From NCBI GenBank assembly GCA_030407315.1, contig JALQPE010002716.1, positions 26,466 to 90,465 on the forward strand: a stretch of 64,000 bases of DNA. The letters run 5' to 3'. The DNA comes from Asparagopsis taxiformis (Eukaryota; Rhodophyta; Florideophyceae; Bonnemaisoniales; Bonnemaisoniaceae). The position numbers and the translations under genes were made by a program. The notes under the pieces are model-generated. The model had not been told where the DNA came from. It saw only the letters and a program-made list of their open reading frames with translations, and made no database searches. Shown here piece by piece: positions 33,730 through 43,340 of the stretch. The first letter of the stretch is position 1. Each line of letters begins with the position of its first letter.

Positions 33730-34750
33730 AAACCTGGCAGCCAATGGCAGAGCTGCACTTGGGCTGGCCACACCCAAAATAATACCCGGTATTATTTTGG
33801 CATGGCAAAGCCCAGGTGCAGCAATTCCATTGGCTGCCGCTGCGTTCATGACAGCCAATAGCAGAGCTGCACTTGGGCTGGCCACACCCAAAATAATACC
33901 CGGTATTATTTTGGCATGGCAAAGCCCAGGTGCAGCAATTCCATTGGCTGCCGCTGCGTTCATGACAGCCAATAGCAGAGCTGCACTTGGGCTGGCCACA
34001 CCCAAAATAATACCCGGTATTATTTTGGCATGGCAAAGCCCAGGTGCAGCAATTCCATTGGCTGCCGCTGCGTTCATGACAGCCAATAGCAGAGCTGCAC
34101 TTGGGCTGGCCACACCCAAAATAATACCCGGTATTATTTTGGCATGGCAAAGCCCAGGTGCAGCAATTCCATTGGCTGCCGCTGCGTTCATGACAGCCAA
34201 TAGCAGAGCTGCACTTGGGCTGGCCACACCCAAAATAATACCCGGTATTATTTTGGCATGGCAAAGCCCAGGTGCAGCAATTCCATTGGCTGCCGCTGCG
34301 TTCATGACAGCCAATAGCAGAGCTGCACTTGGGCTGGCCACACCCAAAATAATACCCGGTATTATTTTGGCATGGCAAAGCCCAGGTGCAGCAATTCCAT
34401 TGGCTGCCGCTGTGTTCATGACAGCCAATAGCAGAGCTGCACTTGGGCTGGCCACACCCAAAATAATACCCGGTATTATTTTGGCATGGCAAAGCCCAGG
34501 TGCAGCAATTCCATTGGCTGCCGCTGCGTTCATGACAGCCAATGGCAGAGCTGCACTTGGGCTGGCCACACCCAAAATAATACCCGGTATTATTTTGGCA
34601 TGGCAAAGCCCAGGTGCAGCAATTCCATTGGCTGCCGCTGCGTTCATGACAGCCAATGGCAGAGCTGCACTTGGGCTGGCCACACCCGAAATAATACCCG
34701 GTATTATTTTGGTATGGCAAAGCCCAGGTGCAGCACTATCATTGGGCGTG
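33730..34750. repeat. Tandem array 3: 114-bp unit, 9 dyad copies
   Basis: Perfect dyads AATAATACCCGGTATTATT recur every 114 bases from 33778 to 34690 (nine copies; the last follows CCCG instead of CCCA). The rest of the unit is unlike arrays 1 and 2 but again contains CATTGGCTG and CAGCCAAT in inverted arrangement and a CCCAGGTGCAG word. Copies are nearly identical, suggesting recent amplification or conversion. The array lies between two convergent genes (copy B and the SET fusion), so it is not a simple promoter array. Open frames of 319-364 codons arise because 114 is a multiple of three. Confidence 0.95.
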
Positions 34751-34894
34751 GGCTGACTGGCACCGCTCAGCAAATGAAAGTCTGTTATTATCGCTCAGGT
34801 AGATTGTAGTACTACAACGTTGTACGAGTTCAGATGCAAGACTTTTTATTGCTGATGGTACTCTTGATATCTGTAATTGGACGCGTATACTGTC

Positions 34895-37800
34895 CTACTT
34901 CTCTGCAGTCCAGTAGCGCGATCCATAGTCAACGAATATCTCTTCCCCAGCTCGAACATCTACTACAACCTGCGCTAGGATGAGATCAGGTTTTGCTACT
35001 GCATACTTGAAGTCGCAAGTAGGATTGACGTCTTTGTGAACTCGGAACTCTGCATTTTTTCTGCGTTGCACATTTGCAACTCTCTCCATTCCGTCAATGG
35101 TCCTACTGTCGTTGAGGTAGCTGCAGACATTGTATTCCGCTGGTACAAGATATATCTTGTCGACCGGTGCTTCTTCTCCGATGACACTGGTCTCCATCTC
35201 CATGTTGAAGTTTTGGAATCTTTCACCAGTACAACCGAACCCGTCCGGTCCGTACAAGCGACTGCGTTGCGGTTCATTCTCCCCAATCTTCCCGTATAAA
35301 ATTGTCCCATTATACCATCCAACAACAGAGCCCCTCTCTAAATCTTCTGCGGCAAAAACCCCCAATCCTCCCTCTCGAACTGTCGATGCAGCAACAATAA
35401 CGTTGTGAAAGGAGGCATCTACTGCAAGCATCATCTCAGGGTCAACGGAGAAAACCTTGCCTAAATCTTCTACGCCCCATTCATTCATTGGGACTTCGGC
35501 AAGTCTTCGGAGCATGCTTTGATCCCGCGCAACAGAGGAGACAAATCGCAACATATGCAGTGGTAGTGAAGATACCGACGGGAATCCATCAGGCGCATCA
35601 CTTCGATGTCGAAGTCTTTCACTTCCTACATTGCTCCTTATCGAGTAATTCCATTCTTTGTTAGCGAGAATACTCGATATGTCATTTTTGGTTGCCTCCC
35701 CAAAAACTCCATCTCGACCTTGCCTAACAAAGCAATCCAGCAACAACGGCTGAGCTGATCCATGGCATGTGGCGTCTTTTTCACATCCAATAAACTTGCG
35801 ATACAGACCATCTCTCATTGTCATGCAAGCTATTGCAGTAGAATACGTTCCGGAGAATAGATCTACCACAATGTCTCCTGGCTTTGAAAACCTTGAAATA
35901 AGCTCTCGAAGTATGGACAGAGGCTTCTGCTCCGCACGTAGCCTTTTGTCTTCGAAGTTCAATGACTCACCAGGTCCGAGCTTTGGGCAGTTGTCGATTG
36001 CGTTCACGTACCCTGGATGTCGTGAAAGGTCACGGTTATGCAAAGAATAATCAACCATTTCAAACGCGGCAGCTCCCATCCCACGTTTGAAACTGTGCAC
36101 AACAAACTCGTGAATGTTGTGTAATGAACACGATTTGTTCATTGGGTTTTGGATGAATACGTAGGGACGACGGCTTAGAATGAGAGGAACATCGTCTGTA
36201 CGCATGGATTGTTCCCCGCTTTCTGCATTTTGAAGAGCTTCTCCCCACCCAACCAACTGTTTGATACTGGAAAATATCAGGGCATGTCCTCCAGGGCGCA
36301 GCATTCGAGAAATGTCCTTTCCAGTACGAAACATTTGTGCGCTATTGATGTCATCATAGTCTGAATTGGTCTTGCCTTTCTCCCTCCGCGTGTTGAAGGG
36401 TGGATCGGTGAGCACAAGTTGTGCTTGTCCATCAATAGTATTCCCTGAAAGCATGCCAATGGAATCAGTGTTAACCCGGTGCACTAACCTCGAGGCTGTA
36501 CAGTTGTAAGCCACGCAAAATCTCTTCATGACCTTTTTCAATTGCACAATATGATCCGGTACCCCCTCTTCCTCACCCACTGCCTCCGCTGACGGTGTAT
36601 CCTCCGCAACATCTTGCATAACCGTGTCCACTGCGGACGAAGCCCTCCCATCCATGCTGGATGTATACTGGGATCCAGAGTCATTGGTAGGTTTCCTTCC
36701 ACCTGTACCTAAACGGCGAGTGCTGTGCTGCATTGATTCATTCGACTCAAGACGATCTCTTTCTCGAGAAAGAGATCTGGATGCTGCGTTGCGCTGTTCA
36801 GTCTCGTAGAGAATTTTCAAGTCGCAGACATCAACTGGCTTCACACGCATTTCACGGTTCCAGTTCTTCCATACCTTGAGTCTTTCGTGACCATCCAATG
36901 CGATGGATTGTTCTATTCTTGCTTCGATGAAGGCGTTCAATCCGAACCGGTCAGGCTGATGGAAAAATTTAGTGCGCAGCCCTTCCATCTGGTTCGTACT
37001 TGATCCGAATACATCAATGCCTATCATACAGTCATACACAGACACTAGTACGGCTTCTGTCAAAGACCTCAACCTTGCATCAACAGAGATATCCAAAGTG
37101 CCTGGATAACCTGCATTCTCGCGGAGTTTCACTACCGGGGACGGAAGCAGAAGATCTGAGTAGTGGTCAGGATGTGCCCACCCGTCAGTACGATTAGCAA
37201 GACAGATGAATTGGAATTTCTCAGAGTCGAAAACCATGTATGGGCGACACATCATGTAGGCGCTTTCGAAGCCCAGAATCATCGCTGTTGTATCCCAGGC
37301 AGACATGACCCTTTCCAAAACGACACCCACAGACTCTCCGTTTGCTCTTGTGCGCTGGAAAGGGGCGAATGTAGAAGTCTCTGTATCCCTCCCAGTTCTA
37401 CGACGCTTCCTACCCCGGCGAATGGGTGCATTTCTGCGTCTAGTGAGGGCAATGTGCACAAATGAAATCATAAACATCAGCCTTCCAAATACTTTGTCTT
37501 CTTCTGTTAATGTTCTACCCTGTGCACTTCTTCCAGAACGAAAATACTCACAGGTGAGGACTTCGCGACACAATGGAGAAGCAATTTCACCACTTGTAGA
37601 CATCCCAAACAACTGCTCGCCGACTGATGCTCTTTTCTCGAGAGATGTGGGAAACTCCTTCATCGCAAAATTGTTCTGAACTTCAACCGGCCTTCCCCAT
37701 ACAATACAGAACAACTGCCACAGACAGCGAACCATTTTGGGATTGGGTTCTTCTATGCGACTGTAGGGGCGAAGCACACGAAGAATTGACAAGCAACTCT

Positions 37801-38404
37801 CGTACTGTGGCTGCCTCAGCACAGTTTCTGCCAAATCTTCGCGCTGAGATCCCACGGCGAGCCATCGCCTAATGGATGGCATATTCACGTCGCGAATTGT
37901 AACCATGCTTGAGCTCCCTTGTTTTTCACCTGCGTTTCGCTCCCAGTACCCATCTCTAAGATCCAAAGTAAGATTCAGGTACTCAATGAAAGTCATCCTC
38001 TTCTGCCTGGATGCCATATCGTTCGCGTTTGATGCTTTCACACTATCTAGAAGGAAAGCAGCACTTGTAATCGGAGATATGTCGACTTCTTCTTCAATCA
38101 TAGGAACAGTGAAATCACGCGGAAGCTCACCGTTCTCTATGAGCTTGATTACAGCTTTCGAACGATGCGCACCATCCAGCACCTGTACATCACCGTCAAT
38201 GATCCGACCGGTAATTGGGTTGTTGTCATTGTAGCCGTAAACCTGAATGCTCTCGGCAATAACATCGACGTGCCTGTAGTCGATTTCTCGAATCTCGACA
38301 TATCTTTTGATCTTGAATGGGTCGATGTGCAATAGCCCATTGCGCCGCTCACCATGAAGGGGACGCCCAGAGGTGCTCGCTGGATTTCTCTTCTCAGAGG
38401 CCAT
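34895..38404 (-). CDS. ParB/Srx-like + DNA methyltransferase + SET domain fusion (1169 aa)
   Basis: This intact minus-strand gene starts at ATG 38404. Residues about 25-130 form the ParB/Srx-like domain (VQVLDGAHRSKAV, D77-R81). A central region of unknown fold follows, with a basic RRGRKRRRTGRD stretch. A beta-class amino-methyltransferase comes next: VLTDPPFN (667-670) is motif IV, PGGHALIFSS follows, then EQKPLSIL and IVVDLFSGT (848-853) with FIGCEKD as the AdoMet-binding part. The motif order, IV before I, is that of N6-adenine/N4-cytosine enzymes. The last 168 residues are a SET domain: GGLGVFAAEDL (1012 onward), SYLNDSR (1095-1101) and GEEIFVDYGSRYW near the end. SET enzymes methylate protein lysines, often on histone tails. 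A DNA methylase and a protein methylase on one chain with a ParB-like domain is highly unusual. It converges on copy B. Confidence 0.75.
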   Translation of the reverse strand: MASEKRNPASTSGRPLHGERRNGLLHIDPFKIKRYVEIREIDYRHVDVIAESIQVYGYNDNNPITGRIIDGDVQVLDGAHRSKAVIKLIENGELPRDFTVPMIEEEVDISPITSAAFLLDSVKASNANDMASRQKRMTFIEYLNLTLDLRDGYWERNAGEKQGSSSMVTIRDVNMPSIRRWLAVGSQREDLAETVLRQPQYESCLSILRVLRPYSRIEEPNPKMVRCLWQLFCIVWGRPVEVQNNFAMKEFPTSLEKRASVGEQLFGMSTSGEIASPLCREVLTCEYFRSGRSAQGRTLTEEDKVFGRLMFMISFVHIALTRRRNAPIRRGRKRRRTGRDTETSTFAPFQRTRANGESVGVVLERVMSAWDTTAMILGFESAYMMCRPYMVFDSEKFQFICLANRTDGWAHPDHYSDLLLPSPVVKLRENAGYPGTLDISVDARLRSLTEAVLVSVYDCMIGIDVFGSSTNQMEGLRTKFFHQPDRFGLNAFIEARIEQSIALDGHERLKVWKNWNREMRVKPVDVCDLKILYETEQRNAASRSLSRERDRLESNESMQHSTRRLGTGGRKPTNDSGSQYTSSMDGRASSAVDTVMQDVAEDTPSAEAVGEEEGVPDHIVQLKKVMKRFCVAYNCTASRLVHRVNTDSIGMLSGNTIDGQAQLVLTDPPFNTRREKGKTNSDYDDINSAQMFRTGKDISRMLRPGGHALIFSSIKQLVGWGEALQNAESGEQSMRTDDVPLILSRRPYVFIQNPMNKSCSLHNIHEFVVHSFKRGMGAAAFEMVDYSLHNRDLSRHPGYVNAIDNCPKLGPGESLNFEDKRLRAEQKPLSILRELISRFSKPGDIVVDLFSGTYSTAIACMTMRDGLYRKFIGCEKDATCHGSAQPLLLDCFVRQGRDGVFGEATKNDISSILANKEWNYSIRSNVGSERLRHRSDAPDGFPSVSSLPLHMLRFVSSVARDQSMLRRLAEVPMNEWGVEDLGKVFSVDPEMMLAVDASFHNVIVAASTVREGGLGVFAAEDLERGSVVGWYNGTILYGKIGENEPQRSRLYGPDGFGCTGERFQNFNMEMETSVIGEEAPVDKIYLVPAEYNVCSYLNDSRTIDGMERVANVQRRKNAEFRVHKDVNPTCDFKYAVAKPDLILAQVVVDVRAGEEIFVDYGSRYWTAEK

Positions 38405-39135
38405 CGAGAAATAGATTCTTCACCTCAATCAGCCACCAGCAGAAAACAATCTTCTCTCCTACCTGGCGTTAAAAACCTTCGGCAACAATCTTGATAAACC
38501 TTAAATGCACAGTTAAAGAGTTAACCTGAATATTTTCAGGTATACTTTGGCTAGGTAGGGTACGTAATGAGGAATAATTAGGTTCTTCGGCGGCCTTTCA
38601 ATACAATTATTTCGCCAACGGACATTTCCATTTTTGTTTTGAATTTGAAGTCCCCTCGAGAGATTGAGTTTGAAATCTGCCATCGGAGATTTCAAAACCA
38701 ATCTCTTGAGAGGACTTCATCTTCTGTTCGAACTTGTAGACTCGTTCTTACAACCAGTATATAAATATACACATTGATTTCACTGCATCATTCTCGATCC
38801 CTGCGTCTCTTTATACATACACGTCTAGGTTCCGTTATATTGCCACAGCGAAAAATACACCCAATCTACTGGTAATGGCTTCGAGCAGCTCGGAATAAGA
38901 TCTTTATTATATGGTGATGAATGTTCAAGAGAGATGATCATCACGATGTTGGTCTCCCATGTCGCTTGGGACAGGTGTTAGTAATTTATAACCGTTACGA
39001 GTTATGCAAGTATAAAAATAGTAACCTACCAATTTTCTCTCTATCATTCCACACGGATACAAGCTGTACAGTTTCGTCATCTTTCCTGTTTCCTCAGTCG
39101 ATACCTCTTCCATTCTTTTCCTGGGAATACCCATT
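38405..39135. promoter_or_regulatory. Divergent intergenic region between SET fusion and the 462-aa gene
   Basis: This 730-base AT-rich region lies between two diverging genes and must hold both promoters. It includes a large imperfect hairpin at 38647-38718, with arms from GAAGTCCCCTCGAGAGATTG to its inverse and an 8-base loop. No dyad of the AATAATACC type is present here. Confidence 0.5.
38647..38718. repeat. 72-bp hairpin in the divergent promoter region
   Basis: The arms of 32 bases pair with a few mismatches around GCCATCGG. It lies about 240 bases upstream of the SET-fusion start. Confidence 0.8.
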
Positions 39136-40524
39136 ATGCAAGACCCAACAGAGTTTGTCTCCGAAGGATCAGTCATTGAAGTAGAATGGAGTTTACGAAC
39201 GAGAGGAAGGAAACAGAAAAAGGTTTGGTGGGGCGCCAAAGTTTTGAGTACTGCCAAGCCGGACGCGTCCGGAGAACATCGTTTGACTGGAAACTTGTTT
39301 GTTACGCTGCAATATCAATCTGAACACGGTTTCGACCAGTCAGTCTCTACAGCAAAATTATTCAAGAACAATTCGCTGCTGGACATTGACTCTGGAAACA
39401 TGCTACGTTGGAGGTTTGGAGAGCAACTAGCACTAGAGCAGACGATCTCGTCGGCGGGTGAAGACAGTTTCCATAAAAAAGACTGCAAAGAAAACATGTT
39501 GAGTCGATCTAAGTCCGAGCCGCGCTTAGTTTGCGATGAGAGTCCTCCTGGTCCTAACATCAATGAGGACATATCCAAGCTGTTTCAAAAGGTATCCTAC
39601 CTCGAAAGGCAGATTTTCAACTGTCGCGGTTCATCAAGCGCTACTGGACCCATCTTCGGAAACATTGTGTGCGACTACCTGTTCCAGAGAGTTGGCTTAA
39701 AACTGGACAAACCCCTGTCCTCCAAAATCACGAAGTCTGAAACAGGCCGGGAAGTGAGCTCCTTGGTGCAAGACTATGTGACGGCAAGAGCAGATTGCTC
39801 GCTTGAACAGTTTTTACAACTTTCCAGGCTATGCGAAGAGAAGAACAACCCAAACACAATTTTCCTGCCGAGCGTCGAGGCGGTTCGAATTTCAACTGGG
39901 AGAGATAAAGAGCTATCGATCCACTTTGGAACATACTATGACCTCTGCAATACTTTAGCTCCTTCCATGTCTACATGCACGAACTCTACTATCCTCAAGT
40001 GGAAGAAAACACGACACGATTCTGGGTCTTCTGTCATTAGAGTTTTGGGAACTCTAGCAGACAGTGCTTCAGAAGATTCTATTCCATCTACAAAGGCTGT
40101 TCTTGTTGGTTCCTCTTTATACAGGAGATCTGAAAACATGAGTAGTACTGTCGTTCTTACTCGAGAATCTGATGAGTACGACTATGTCAATTGCAGCTAT
40201 TCGTATCCTTTGGAAGCTCGCTTCCTCTCAAGTCGAGAAATGCAAGAGAACTTTGAGCTGCCGGACAGCAAAAATTTCAAACTGGCCAACTCGTTCTCAC
40301 TGACCTGGAAACCTGTTCAAGGCCCTCGTCCATATGGAACTTTCGAGCGCGTTCTCAAGAATGTTGTGTTGGGAACTGCATACTTGAACCTCCCAGCATG
40401 CATTTTCAGTGGACACACCATCTGCAGCGAGCTAGACACAATTGGACATGACGTTATCGTTGGACAGAATAGTTCCCCTGTCGATGCACCTCATCCTACC
40501 GTACACAATGTCGCCTCCGAGTAA
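39136..40524 (+). CDS. Unrecognised 462-aa protein, possible Tudor/SH3-like N-terminus
   Basis: Intact frame from ATG 39136. The first 70 residues (VIEVEWSLRTRGRKQKKVWW and following) are rich in beta/aromatic residues and could be a small Tudor/SH3-like barrel, by pattern only. The remainder contains a predicted helix region (VSYLERQIFNC, FQRVGLKLDK) and Ser/Thr-rich segments without known motifs. It is transcribed away from the SET fusion and ends 606 bases before the convergent 507-aa gene. The gap contains two dyads. Function unknown. Confidence 0.6.
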   Translation: MQDPTEFVSEGSVIEVEWSLRTRGRKQKKVWWGAKVLSTAKPDASGEHRLTGNLFVTLQYQSEHGFDQSVSTAKLFKNNSLLDIDSGNMLRWRFGEQLALEQTISSAGEDSFHKKDCKENMLSRSKSEPRLVCDESPPGPNINEDISKLFQKVSYLERQIFNCRGSSSATGPIFGNIVCDYLFQRVGLKLDKPLSSKITKSETGREVSSLVQDYVTARADCSLEQFLQLSRLCEEKNNPNTIFLPSVEAVRISTGRDKELSIHFGTYYDLCNTLAPSMSTCTNSTILKWKKTRHDSGSSVIRVLGTLADSASEDSIPSTKAVLVGSSLYRRSENMSSTVVLTRESDEYDYVNCSYSYPLEARFLSSREMQENFELPDSKNFKLANSFSLTWKPVQGPRPYGTFERVLKNVVLGTAYLNLPACIFSGHTICSELDTIGHDVIVGQNSSPVDAPHPTVHNVASE

Positions 40525-40609
40525 AACGTTTTCTATCTTTTCTAGATGGGTCTACAAGACTGTTTAGAGTTAGTCAACCTCGATTAAGTCGATGGTATCC
40601 ATCGATACA

Positions 40610-40845
40610 TGCTCCGTATCTTTCTGGCCTGTTCCTTCGTCCAGGGACTGTCTGCATTCTGTAACAATGATTGCTCTCCACTTGGCAAAATATCCCTGAA
40701 AATAATACCGGGTATTATTCTTAGGTTTCGTCCAGGGATCGCCTGTAGTCGGTACGAATGATTGCCCTCCACTTGGCAAAATATTCCTCAAAATAATACC
40801 CGGTATTATTTTCCGCACTACTCTGCCAGGTGGAGCTACGGCATT
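40610..40845. repeat. Two-copy dyad repeat, 91 bp apart
   Basis: Dyads at 40701-40719 (centre G: AATAATACCGGGTATTATT) and 40792-40810 (centre C) sit in a 91-base duplication (GTCCAGGGA to CCACTTGGCAAAATAT). GCCAGGTGGAG and GCATTGG follow, echoing the words of arrays 1-3. This looks like an incipient or reduced array. Confidence 0.85.
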
Positions 40846-41129
40846 GGATGGGACTGCACAGGCCCCGAAGGTACTAGAGGCGTGCTCAATGACAGGGTAA
40901 AACTCTTAACCGTAGTAGACATGACGCTTTCTAGTCGCAGAGTGAGCTGAAAAAAAAGAACGATAGCTATTGTTTCCAGTACACCATGTAGTACGTAGCA
41001 TGCTGCGGTGCACCTTTTCCACGCACATCCTAGACAGTTTCACATCTAAAGGTTTTTATTTCTCTTAAGTCTCTCGTAGTAGTCGGTTCCCTTCAAAGGC
41101 TATGAAACTTTACTTCTACGCCTCCATTA

Positions 41130-42653
41130 TCAATCTTCCTCATCAAGGAAAACTTCAACGTAGCTTTCACTCCCATCTTCTTCATTTCCATGTCCGCTAT
41201 CCTCCTCAAACGCGGTACTACGCTGTTCCAAGTGTTGTTCATCGAATTTTTCGTTAGTAATTGTCAGTACATCTTCACAGAGATGCCTCTTACAGATTCG
41301 GTCACTCGGCAACATCGCCTTTCCTAATTGTTTGAGCTCGTCTTGTACACTTTCTTCGAAGGTCTGACCTGATTGTACCTTGAAAATTCCTAGAATCCCG
41401 GAAGCGATTGCATAGACAAATCTGAGTGAATTGCAGGAACGTCGCAGGAAAACCATTCTACTCGTGCATTGAAGGAAAGCAATTGCAGTGTTCAGGGCTA
41501 CCTCCAGGATATTGATTCTCCTTCGAATCATCCTTTTGGCCACACATCCCGATATCTCGACTTCGTACTGAATGATGACAACCATCTCTTTCCGCTCAGC
41601 GATGAATTGTATCAAGATCTCGGAATTCTTGTCATCCACAACTTTCCGTTCCTCAGGCCTTAGATTTCCGTTGGTCACACGGGTATCGGGGATAACATCC
41701 ATATCTCGAATGAGATCGTGAGTTGGAAACTCGAAAGTGATAGAGGCGTCCGTTTCCAACACTAGAGCGAACCCCAGTTCGACAAGGAATCGATGGCGCA
41801 CCTGCTCTCTAGACTTGTTCAGGAAACCGAGCACCTTTGTCAGCGCAACTTTCGTAACAGCCAAAGATATTTCACGCTTGCTCAACTGTCCACCATTTCC
41901 ATCTGTTTTCCTCCGCTTCCTAGCCCCTCCGTCAATGCTTCCTGCAGGCTGGTTTCGGCCATCGCCAGTGGCACCATAAACAACTTCTTCGATTATTTTG
42001 TCCGGAATGTACTTGTTCTCCTTCCAGACGTTGAACGCATTCGAATCGCGTCCAGAGCTCGAGCCTTCCACTGTACGGCCTGTACCCGACTTTTCCTTCT
42101 GAATGTTCCGCAGGAGAGACATCACCACTTGGAATCGAAGCTCGATGTTGTTCTTCCCGGTGTTTGATTGGAACACATCCCTCTTGTCATTGCTCTGCTT
42201 CGCAAACATCATTGCAGAGAGCAACCTGCAACCACGGAGGTCGTAGATTCCTTGGTTGGTGTAAATTGTCGCCCCAGCATCAATCTTGTCGACCAGCAAA
42301 GGTACAACAGTTCCAAATACTGCACACAGAAAATTGTAAGAAAACGATAGTTCTGCTGACTGCGAGATGCGCAAACGGTCCCTGTCCTTGTCAGTCATCC
42401 CCTTCTTCGAAGTGCCCTGACTCTGCTGTAATAAACCATCACAGATGTCTTTCACACCCTGTAGTTCCGTTACAATAAACTCGACGCGACTCATCAGCTT
42501 TTCGATTTGCTGGCGTTGGGACGTTCGATCATCGTCGATTTCATCCATCCTCTCCCCAATACGACGAACTTCCCCAGTCACTGTCCTGAATCCCTCTCGA
42601 ATAATCCCTGCTAGGCAGTCATTTGGATTTTCCTCACGACGCTGAGATTCCAT
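41130..42653 (-). CDS. Unrecognised 507-aa protein with coiled-coil start
   Basis: Intact frame from ATG 42653. Residues 10-70 are charged and heptad-like (EVRRIGERMDEIDDDRTSQR, then QQIEKLMSRVEFIV), suggesting a coiled coil. A central nuclear-localisation-like patch (GGARKRRKTDG) lies near residue 245. The C-terminus is acidic (EEDGSESYVEVFLDEED). No enzyme motif seen. Its place at the right end of the element, minus strand with GGCAGTA repeats beyond, parallels the coiled-coil gene left of the element. It may be the accessory transposition or DNA-binding protein. Confidence 0.6.
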   Translation of the reverse strand: MESQRREENPNDCLAGIIREGFRTVTGEVRRIGERMDEIDDDRTSQRQQIEKLMSRVEFIVTELQGVKDICDGLLQQSQGTSKKGMTDKDRDRLRISQSAELSFSYNFLCAVFGTVVPLLVDKIDAGATIYTNQGIYDLRGCRLLSAMMFAKQSNDKRDVFQSNTGKNNIELRFQVVMSLLRNIQKEKSGTGRTVEGSSSGRDSNAFNVWKENKYIPDKIIEEVVYGATGDGRNQPAGSIDGGARKRRKTDGNGGQLSKREISLAVTKVALTKVLGFLNKSREQVRHRFLVELGFALVLETDASITFEFPTHDLIRDMDVIPDTRVTNGNLRPEERKVVDDKNSEILIQFIAERKEMVVIIQYEVEISGCVAKRMIRRRINILEVALNTAIAFLQCTSRMVFLRRSCNSLRFVYAIASGILGIFKVQSGQTFEESVQDELKQLGKAMLPSDRICKRHLCEDVLTITNEKFDEQHLEQRSTAFEEDSGHGNEEDGSESYVEVFLDEED

Positions 42654-42959
42654 CTTCCGTCAAAATTCGCCTTCGCCTCTCGTTCCAATCGCAGAGTGTC
42701 ACTCCAAACGCTTTTCCTGGAACTAGAATGCTAGCAATAGTAACAAATAATGCCAACTACTCTACTCATATCCTCGGAAAACGACCGATTTTCTCCTACC
42801 TTTTTTGTAACGGTCATTTCCATGTGACCATGCATCCTCTACACTTCTCACTACTAGTAGCTTCAGAATAGTTTCCTCTCTTCTCTACTTGAACTCACAT
42901 GCGAACACATTGTACAACCCTATCCTGGACAACTATTGCAACATTGAATCTCAGAAAAT

Positions 42960-43335
42960 ACCAATCACCAATTACTATCAAGGCAGTACTTGCAGGCAGT
43001 ACAATTCACTGCCGGAGCCAGTATATTTTACTGCCTGATTCTAATGCCAGGTCATTTGCCAGGGCAGTACTGTACGGCAGTACATTCCATTGCAGAAATC
43101 ATCAAAAATCACTGCATTGCACTACTGCCCTGTGGTACCAGCAAAAATTACTAGAATTTGCTATCGTACAGTACTGAATTCTGCTACATACCGTACTGCC
43201 AGGAAATTTTGTATTTTACTGCCTGCGGCACTAGAACTGAAAAAATTAAAATAGTAATTTTACTGCCTCAGGCACTACATTGCTCAGGCAGTGATTTTTA
43301 CTGCCTCAGGCAGTAAATTTACTACATTTTTTAAT
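42960..43335. repeat. Right subterminal tract of GGCAGTA/TACTGCC repeats
   Basis: About twelve GGCAGTA or TACTGCC words occur in both orientations, including GGGCAGTACTGTACGGCAGT, which also occurs at the left end (17592 onward). The outermost palindrome (43296-43320) is the inverse of the left one. Confidence 0.75.
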
Positions 43336-43340
43336 CTCAA

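Larger units (their letters stand above)
17600..43335. mobile_element. Putative giant (about 25.7 kb) DNA transposon carrying ParB-fusion modification genes
   Basis: Three observations suggest one element. First, GGCAGTA/TACTGCC repeat tracts occur at 17.59-18.78 kb and 42.96-43.33 kb. The outermost copies share 25 matching bases in inverted orientation (17613-17637 against 43296-43320, core TTTACTGCCTGAGGCAGTAA); the central base is G on the left and C on the right, as expected of inverted ends. Second, base and codon composition changes from GC-rich to AT-richer at both borders. Third, genes inside share ParB-like fusions and intergenic dyad arrays, and include a large transposase. I could not align the outermost bases or find a target duplication, so the exact ends are uncertain and the two tracts might belong to different elements. 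Confidence 0.45.

Noticed and set aside
24131..34750. Centromere satellite
   Set aside because: The arrays are only about 0.75-1 kb each, lie between genes and differ in unit sequence; only the dyad is shared.
33626..34773. Frames of 319-364 codons on both strands across array 3
   Set aside because: The period of 114 is divisible by three and the unit lacks stops, so open frames follow automatically.
39136..40524. Assigning this protein to a named chromatin reader family
   Set aside because: The Tudor/SH3 resemblance is only a pattern of beta and aromatic residues; I could not name defining residues.
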